33,690 bases of DNA from Bacteroidaceae bacterium (GTDB lineage: Bacteria; Bacteroidota; Bacteroidia; Bacteroidales; Bacteroidaceae), in NCBI GenBank assembly GCA_900771425.1, contig CAAGNV010000063.1, positions 1 to 33,690 of the forward strand. Reading direction: 5' to 3'. Within the stretch, counting starts at the first letter, position 1, and every line of letters starts with the position of its first letter. The notes beneath the pieces were generated by a model, which was not told the DNA's origin, searched no databases, and saw only the letters and a program-made list of their open reading frames with translations. The position numbers were made by a program, and so were the translations under genes. Positions 29,297 to 33,690 of this stretch are shown here, piece after piece.

Positions 29297-32092
29297 ATGC
29301 AAGAAAGAAGAAACAACATATTGAAGTTACTTACATTACTCATGATATCATTCTTCACTCTTCCACTCAATGCCCAAGAGAAGAAGGAAGAATCGAGGGA
29401 AAACATAAATACGTGGCTCAACTCGCCGATGCTTCAGGAAATGGCAAGCAGACCCGAGTTGCAGGCACTCATCTCGCTCTATGCCAAACAAATATTCGTA
29501 GTCAACGGACGAGTGTTTGCCTCCGACGAATACGAGCCGAAGCCCTACCCTCTGCCTGGTGCTCATATCGAAGTGAAATGCCTCGGCGACACCACCGAAA
29601 CACATGTCGGCGTAAGCAACGAGAAGGGAGAATTCCTCGTACCTATATTCCTGCGTCAGCGACTGAAAAGCAATCTCCTGCACATCAAGGTATCTTACAT
29701 CGGCATGGACGGCATCGACCGCAACTTCACGCCCAAAGAGGTAAAATTGCTCGGACAGAAAGTGCAGCAGGTAGAACTCGACTCCATCGTACTGCACAGC
29801 AATCCAGTGACATTGGCTGAGGCAGAGGTGATAGGCGAACTGATGAAGATGTACCAAAACGGCGACACCGTCATCTTCAACGCCGATGCCTACGAAATGC
29901 CGTCAGGCAGCGTGTTGCTCGACCTCGTACGCCGGCTGCCCGGACTGCAATACATAGGTGGCCAGTTGACTTACATGAACCGCAGTATCGAAGAAATCCG
30001 ACTGAACGGCGACAACTTCTTCAAGCACGACATGAGCATTGCCCTTCAGAACATGCCGCACGACAAGCTGAAGAGCCTGAAAGTCTATGAAGTGCCCGAC
30101 GACACACTCGACGTAATGAGCGACAAGCACTTAGTGATGGACATGAAGACGAAGGACCCGACCGAGAGGGTACTGTTCGCCAATGCCGGAGTGGGTACGA
30201 CAGCCCAGTTTGACCACTTTGACCTTTATGCCGATGTAAGCAGATGGAAGAAGAACGGAGCACAGGTCCATGCCCAGTTCTACACATGGGACATACCTTC
30301 GGTAGGTGCCATCATTGACAAGTCGGTCAACACCTCGGCAAATGCGTCGTACGAACAACAATTAGGCAAGACAAAAGTATATGGAAACTTCTACCACGAC
30401 TACAACCGTACAGAGATGCGCCGAAGCGACTACAACCGCACCTTCATGCCCGACTACACCCAGGACTCACGGTCGGAGTCGTCGAGCGGGTCAAAGTCGA
30501 AGTCGTACTCGGGGGACATCCGTCTTGACGGACAAATAGGAGAAAACCGACGATGGAACACAAGCGCCAATGTGTCGAAGAGTGAAGACGAAAATTGGAA
30601 CACATCGACCGACTCCATATCAACCGACACAAGTACCGTGAGCAGCACCCGAAGCAATAACCGCACCACGTCCGACAACAAGAATTTCAACTGGGACGGC
30701 AAATTCATACAATACTTCGGCGAAGACCGCAATACGGAAATAGGCATCGATGCCAGCGCCAGCTTCCGCGACGGCAAGAGCATAAGCACCAACCTGTCCG
30801 ACACACGCTTCTATCTGCTGGGCGACAGCCTACGCACGACAAACCGCATCATTGAGACGCCATCAAAGGATACCCAAACATCGGCCAACATTCATTTTCA
30901 GCACAGATTCGGTGACTTTACCACCCTACGTGTTTCATACGATTTCCACTATAGCTACAACACCAACAGTCAGGCCTACAACGACATGCAGGGCAGCAAT
31001 CTGTTGCCAATAGACAGCATGCACTATGACAACAAATTCAAGGAGGTGTCACACGGTCCGAGCGTTTCGTTCGAGTACGACAACCAGCTGTTTCTGCTCC
31101 AATTGCGAGGTAAGGCACGTCCTACCTTCCTCAGTTCTGACAACATTCAATACACCCACTCTGACCATAACAGCTACAATGCCACCAACTATCAGGCGAA
31201 TGCACGCATGGAGGTAAAGATGCACGGAAAGCAAAATAAGTTGGTCCTGTCATACAGCGGAGCAAACAACCTGCCTTCACCTACATCCATATCGAGCGAA
31301 ATCAATTATTCCGACCCGATGAACATACGTGTCGGCAATCCTAAACTGAAGGCATCGTTCACCCATCAGGCTGTGGCCGAATATACCATAGGGTCGCTGC
31401 TGAGCCTATCGTCAAGCTTTGAATGGATAGACAACCAAAAAACAACATTGTCCATCATAGACCGAAACACAGGAGCACGTACATCTATGGACACAAACAT
31501 CGACGGCAACTGGAGCAACAACTCATACATATTCCTGACCAAAGCCATTGGCGACGTAACGATGGCAGCCGAAGCAACATACAGGTACAATCACGGAGTT
31601 TCGTTCATACAGGATTTCGGTAGCAACGAAGCCAAGAAGAGCGTCACCAACTGGCATCGACTCGAATCTTCTGTTTACAGTACTTACGGCAACAAGAACC
31701 TAACGCTGATAGCCACGGCCGACTATTCCTACGACTATAACAAGAGCGACTACCTCACCACCGCGACCAAAGGCCAGCAAGTAGGAGGCAGCCTCGACGT
31801 GGAATACACGTTACCGATAAAGCTCAATGTGAAACTCACGTCAGACTTCCACTACACCCGCAAGTTCGGATACGAACTGGAATCAGCCAACCGCAGTGAA
31901 TACATCTGGAACGCAAAGCTCGAATACCGGTTCCTCGACATATTCAGGGCTTCGCTCGAATGGCGTGACATACTCGATTCCCAGCGTTCGTTCAACTCAT
32001 CAATGTCAGCCACCGGATGGAACGAAAGCCAGCAATACGGCAAGACGTCAATGATAGTATTCAAGTTAGCCGTAAAGTTGAACAGGTTGTAA
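29297..32092 (+). CDS. Outer-membrane beta-barrel protein (TonB-receptor-like, OMP_b-brl_3)
   Basis: From the ATG at 29297 the protein has 931 residues with a signal peptide (LLTLLMISFFTLPLNAQ, cleavage near 26). A carboxypeptidase-regulatory-like beta-sandwich follows (about 60-145; VNGRVFASDEYE, GVSNEKGEFLV). Next is a plug-like domain (about 170-285; SVLLDLVRRLPGLQY, RLNGDNFF), then a long run of alternating aromatic and polar strands to the C-terminus. This architecture is that of the outer membrane protein beta-barrel family 3, TonB-receptor relatives without an obvious TonB box. No SusD gene follows, so the cargo is unknown. An alternative in-frame ATG at 29267 would overlap the TfoX-N gene by 25 bases; the internal ATG gives a cleaner signal peptide. 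It is the second gene of the TfoX-N operon. Confidence 0.83.
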   Translation: MQERRNNILKLLTLLMISFFTLPLNAQEKKEESRENINTWLNSPMLQEMASRPELQALISLYAKQIFVVNGRVFASDEYEPKPYPLPGAHIEVKCLGDTTETHVGVSNEKGEFLVPIFLRQRLKSNLLHIKVSYIGMDGIDRNFTPKEVKLLGQKVQQVELDSIVLHSNPVTLAEAEVIGELMKMYQNGDTVIFNADAYEMPSGSVLLDLVRRLPGLQYIGGQLTYMNRSIEEIRLNGDNFFKHDMSIALQNMPHDKLKSLKVYEVPDDTLDVMSDKHLVMDMKTKDPTERVLFANAGVGTTAQFDHFDLYADVSRWKKNGAQVHAQFYTWDIPSVGAIIDKSVNTSANASYEQQLGKTKVYGNFYHDYNRTEMRRSDYNRTFMPDYTQDSRSESSSGSKSKSYSGDIRLDGQIGENRRWNTSANVSKSEDENWNTSTDSISTDTSTVSSTRSNNRTTSDNKNFNWDGKFIQYFGEDRNTEIGIDASASFRDGKSISTNLSDTRFYLLGDSLRTTNRIIETPSKDTQTSANIHFQHRFGDFTTLRVSYDFHYSYNTNSQAYNDMQGSNLLPIDSMHYDNKFKEVSHGPSVSFEYDNQLFLLQLRGKARPTFLSSDNIQYTHSDHNSYNATNYQANARMEVKMHGKQNKLVLSYSGANNLPSPTSISSEINYSDPMNIRVGNPKLKASFTHQAVAEYTIGSLLSLSSSFEWIDNQKTTLSIIDRNTGARTSMDTNIDGNWSNNSYIFLTKAIGDVTMAAEATYRYNHGVSFIQDFGSNEAKKSVTNWHRLESSVYSTYGNKNLTLIATADYSYDYNKSDYLTTATKGQQVGGSLDVEYTLPIKLNVKLTSDFHYTRKFGYELESANRSEYIWNAKLEYRFLDIFRASLEWRDILDSQRSFNSSMSATGWNESQQYGKTSMIVFKLAVKLNRL

Positions 32093-32412
32093 AAAGACAT
32101 ATCACATCCCCCTACGGCACAGTCAGGGAAACAGGAGTCTAAAAGTGTTGCTGAATACCAAAAGCGTGTGTTCACGTCATAGATCATGGAAAAATGGTCA
32201 GTACAGCCAAATTCATTGCCAGGATCTCATCGATGTTGGTAAGAAAGCCAGGGTTTCGGTGTTCGCATGTTACATGCCATTGTTGGTGTTCAGTCCCTCC
32301 AATTGCAGAGAATCCGACAAGAATGTCATTCAGATAAATGGTCTAATAATTCCACGATTTCACCGAAAACACTGTTAAAAACAAATAAGAACTAATGATT
32401 TTAGTCCCGTTG
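32093..32412. other. Intergenic region without a recognisable gene
   Basis: Short open frames exist (for example a 47-codon one starting near 32193), but none has a promoter, a recognisable domain or protein-like composition that I can support. The sequence becomes visibly more AT-rich after about 32330. It may contain decayed remains of a mobile element or gene. Confidence 0.35.
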
Positions 32413-32444
32413 TTTGTTGGTTTCGTTTGTTTTGTATATATTTG
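32413..32444 (+). promoter_or_regulatory. Promoter of the AT-rich cassette
   Basis: TTTG at 32413-32416, 20 bases, TATATTTG at 32437-32444: a strong Bacteroidetes promoter 25 bases upstream of the ATG at 32469. Confidence 0.7.
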
Positions 32445-32468
32445 CATCTGAAATAAATCTTTTATAAA

Positions 32469-32635
32469 ATGGCAGACCTATACAGAATAAAAGTGGTTCA
32501 TGTGGTACAGATGCAGATTCTATCCTTAGCGTCTATGCTTCACCAATCTGCGAAACTATAGACAACTATAACAGTAGTGCCTATTACGAACCAAGTTACG
32601 TTCAAACGAAAGCGTATCTGAATGGGGCGTTTTGA
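32469..32635 (+). pseudogene. Small gene of about 55 residues interrupted by one frameshift
   Basis: The ATG at 32469 opens MADLYRIK and in that frame reaches a stop at 32559-32561. If one A is skipped in the AAAA run at 32489-32492, the frame continues for 47 codons (SGSCGTDADSILSVYASPIC at its start) to a TGA at 32633-32635. That second frame has no start codon of its own. The joined product would be Tyr- and Ser-rich with two cysteines. I do not recognise it. Explanations are a recent frameshift mutation, a base error, or programmed -1 frameshifting. A good promoter lies 25 bases upstream, and the 272-residue gene starts 23 bases downstream. Confidence 0.4.
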
Positions 32636-32658
32636 CAATTTAAATTTATAAATTCATT

Positions 32659-33477
32659 ATGGATCAAACACTTTTAGACAATCTGCGTAATGCAGTAACA
32701 ACCGAACGAGCTATTTTTCATCTAAATGCCCATCTTAACCGACAAAACATGAATTGTCATAAAAATATTGAGAACTTTCAAGATGAAATTCTCAGTTTTA
32801 TGCAAGAAAAGTATGGCAATCAGTATTGGGCCAAAGAGAAAAAAGTTCCAGGTCAGATAGTCAAGGACTCAATAGATATTTTAGGTGACTTAAAAGGAAG
32901 AAAGTGTATTATTGAGATAGATACATTGAGACATGATCAATTGTCACCAAAGTTTGTATCTAGAGTTGCTCTACTCGGATTGGAAAAGCCTATCGACTAT
33001 GTTGCAATTCTTTATAGAAGCACACAAAAGAGTGGTAGAAAAAATTCAGAAAAGTTTATTCGATACATGTATAGCATGTTAAAAGCTATCAATAAAGACT
33101 CATCACTTATTGGTATTTTTGTTAATGAAATAAATGGCACTGCAGAAGTCTGGGATTGTGAAAAATTAAAGTACAAGGTCAATGGAATAACCTGCAATAA
33201 TATGAATGCTTGCGCAAAAGAAGCCATAACGCAGTATATTGATAATCATAAAAAACTGCCGTACAATAAACTGTATAAGATTTTCGAACAAGGAAGAACC
33301 AGTTATATCAGCGATCAGAAGGGACCTAGTAGATATAACGATATAAAGAAAACGACTATTGACAATAAGCCCGTATTTGTCTATTCACAATTTAGATTGT
33401 ACGGTTGCCAATCAAATTGGTACAGATTTGTAGAACTATGCTCGAAACTCAAAATCAATATAGAATTGGTTTGGTAA
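32659..33477 (+). CDS. Uncharacterised protein, possibly PD-(D/E)XK nuclease-like
   Basis: I do not recognise a named family for this 272-residue protein. It has no signal peptide or membrane segment, so it is probably cytoplasmic. The most telling part is residues 70-102: an Asp-containing strand (DSIDILGDLKG), then IIEIDTLRHDQ and KFVSRVALLG. The acidic strand pair followed by a polar helix resembles the core of restriction-endonuclease-like folds, but the usual E-x-K lysine is not evident (E86-I-D88). The N-terminus is helical and the C-terminus mixed and Lys-rich. Base composition is clearly more AT-rich than the neighbouring operons, with codons such as AAA, ATT and GAA dominating, which suggests acquisition by transfer. 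It lies in an apparent cassette with the frameshifted small gene upstream and perhaps a short ORF downstream. A defence or mobile-element role is only a guess. Confidence 0.55.
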   Translation: MDQTLLDNLRNAVTTERAIFHLNAHLNRQNMNCHKNIENFQDEILSFMQEKYGNQYWAKEKKVPGQIVKDSIDILGDLKGRKCIIEIDTLRHDQLSPKFVSRVALLGLEKPIDYVAILYRSTQKSGRKNSEKFIRYMYSMLKAINKDSSLIGIFVNEINGTAEVWDCEKLKYKVNGITCNNMNACAKEAITQYIDNHKKLPYNKLYKIFEQGRTSYISDQKGPSRYNDIKKTTIDNKPVFVYSQFRLYGCQSNWYRFVELCSKLKINIELVW

Positions 33478-33593
33478 GAATAGTTTTTAATCATGAAATC
33501 AATGGCAGTCCAGATATCTACAGTTCGATTCGTAAGCATCAGAAAGAACTGAAAAAAAATGGATTCCATTTTTACCTTAAATCCGCAGCCTAA
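33438..33593 (+). CDS. Possible small protein overlapping the end of the preceding gene
   Basis: A 51-codon frame starts at an ATG inside the previous gene (40-base overlap, different frame) and ends at 33593. Its product reads plausibly as a small basic protein (FNHEINGSPDIYSSIRKHQK in the middle), with Lys-rich AT-biased codons like its neighbour. No ribosome-binding site is evident. It could instead be the original C-terminus of the preceding protein after a frameshift, or a chance frame. Confidence 0.28.
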   Translation: MLETQNQYRIGLVRIVFNHEINGSPDIYSSIRKHQKELKKNGFHFYLKSAA

Positions 33594-33690
33594 AAGTTTG
33601 GTCAATTCAAAATAAATACAGGTATAAGATCGGGAACGAACGAATGACTTTTTGGGGGCGTTACGGCATACATTTGGAACATTTTGCGCC
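33594..33690. other. Window edge, no gene seen
   Basis: AT-rich up to about 33640, then an abrupt G-rich stretch (ACTTTTTGGGGGCGTTACGG at 33646-33665) that resembles the terminal sequence of a mobile element. The window ends before this can be tested. Confidence 0.3.

Noticed and set aside
29297..32092. SusC-type TonB-dependent transporter
   Set aside because: There is no SusD gene beside it and the domain order fits the OMP_b-brl_3 group better; substrate import cannot be claimed.

Overview
The window looks like a chromosome segment from a Bacteroidales bacterium, most likely Prevotella or a close relative. Most genes that have a recognisable promoter carry the Bacteroidetes pattern TTG/TTTG, 19-20 bases, TAnnTTTG (for example at 166-197, 10973-11003, 21628-21657 and 32413-32444). 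Shine-Dalgarno sequences are inconspicuous. Secreted glycosidases end in the short Gly/Lys-rich tail typical of Prevotella exported proteins, and housekeeping genes such as asnA, nhaD, upp and tilS have Bacteroidales-like sequences. The species is an inference.

Layout. 1-115: left end of an IS3-family element running out of the window. 166-932: HU-like DNA-binding protein with an acidic tail. 931-1379: a gene-free, repeat-built imperfect palindrome with arrays of 7-bp units. 1387-13930: a polysaccharide-degradation block. It holds a leftward esterase-GH51 arabinofuranosidase fusion and, divergently, two paralogous GH128-like (Glyco_hydro_cc) secreted enzymes flanking a 1096-residue modular secreted protein of unknown function. 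14337-21539: housekeeping block with asnA, a HerA/DUF853 ATPase, upp, a DUF21-CBS membrane protein, an orphan radical SAM/SPASM enzyme and tilS. 21676-21747: tRNA-Cys. 22153-24738: a GH28-GH105 pectinolytic fusion. 24829-25182: a leftward tRNA operon, Leu(CAG), a broken Gly copy, then two Gly(GCC). 25355-32092: nhaD, a lipid-kinase-like protein with an altered nucleotide motif, a short CbpA-type J-protein, and a TfoX-N protein coupled to an outer-membrane beta-barrel protein. 32413-33593: an AT-rich accessory cassette with its own promoter, a frameshifted tiny gene and an unrecognised 272-residue, possibly nuclease-like, protein.

How the genes fit together. The glycosidases (esterase-GH51, two GH128-like, GH28-GH105) all have signal peptides and point to plant cell-wall use (arabinan or arabinoxylan, beta-1,3-glucan, pectin). 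No SusC/SusD pair is present, so this is not a classical complete polysaccharide utilisation locus. The 1096-residue protein probably shares a transcript with the first GH128-like enzyme and shares its C-terminal tail, so the two may be exported by the same route.

The least explained material lies between genes. Tandem arrays with a 21-22 bp period and unrelated unit sequences occur at four intergenic sites, and arrays with a 7-bp period occur at several others. The tRNA-Gly remnant with an inverted anticodon arm and the AT-rich cassette at the right end also deserve attention. I found no CRISPR array, rRNA or complete prophage.
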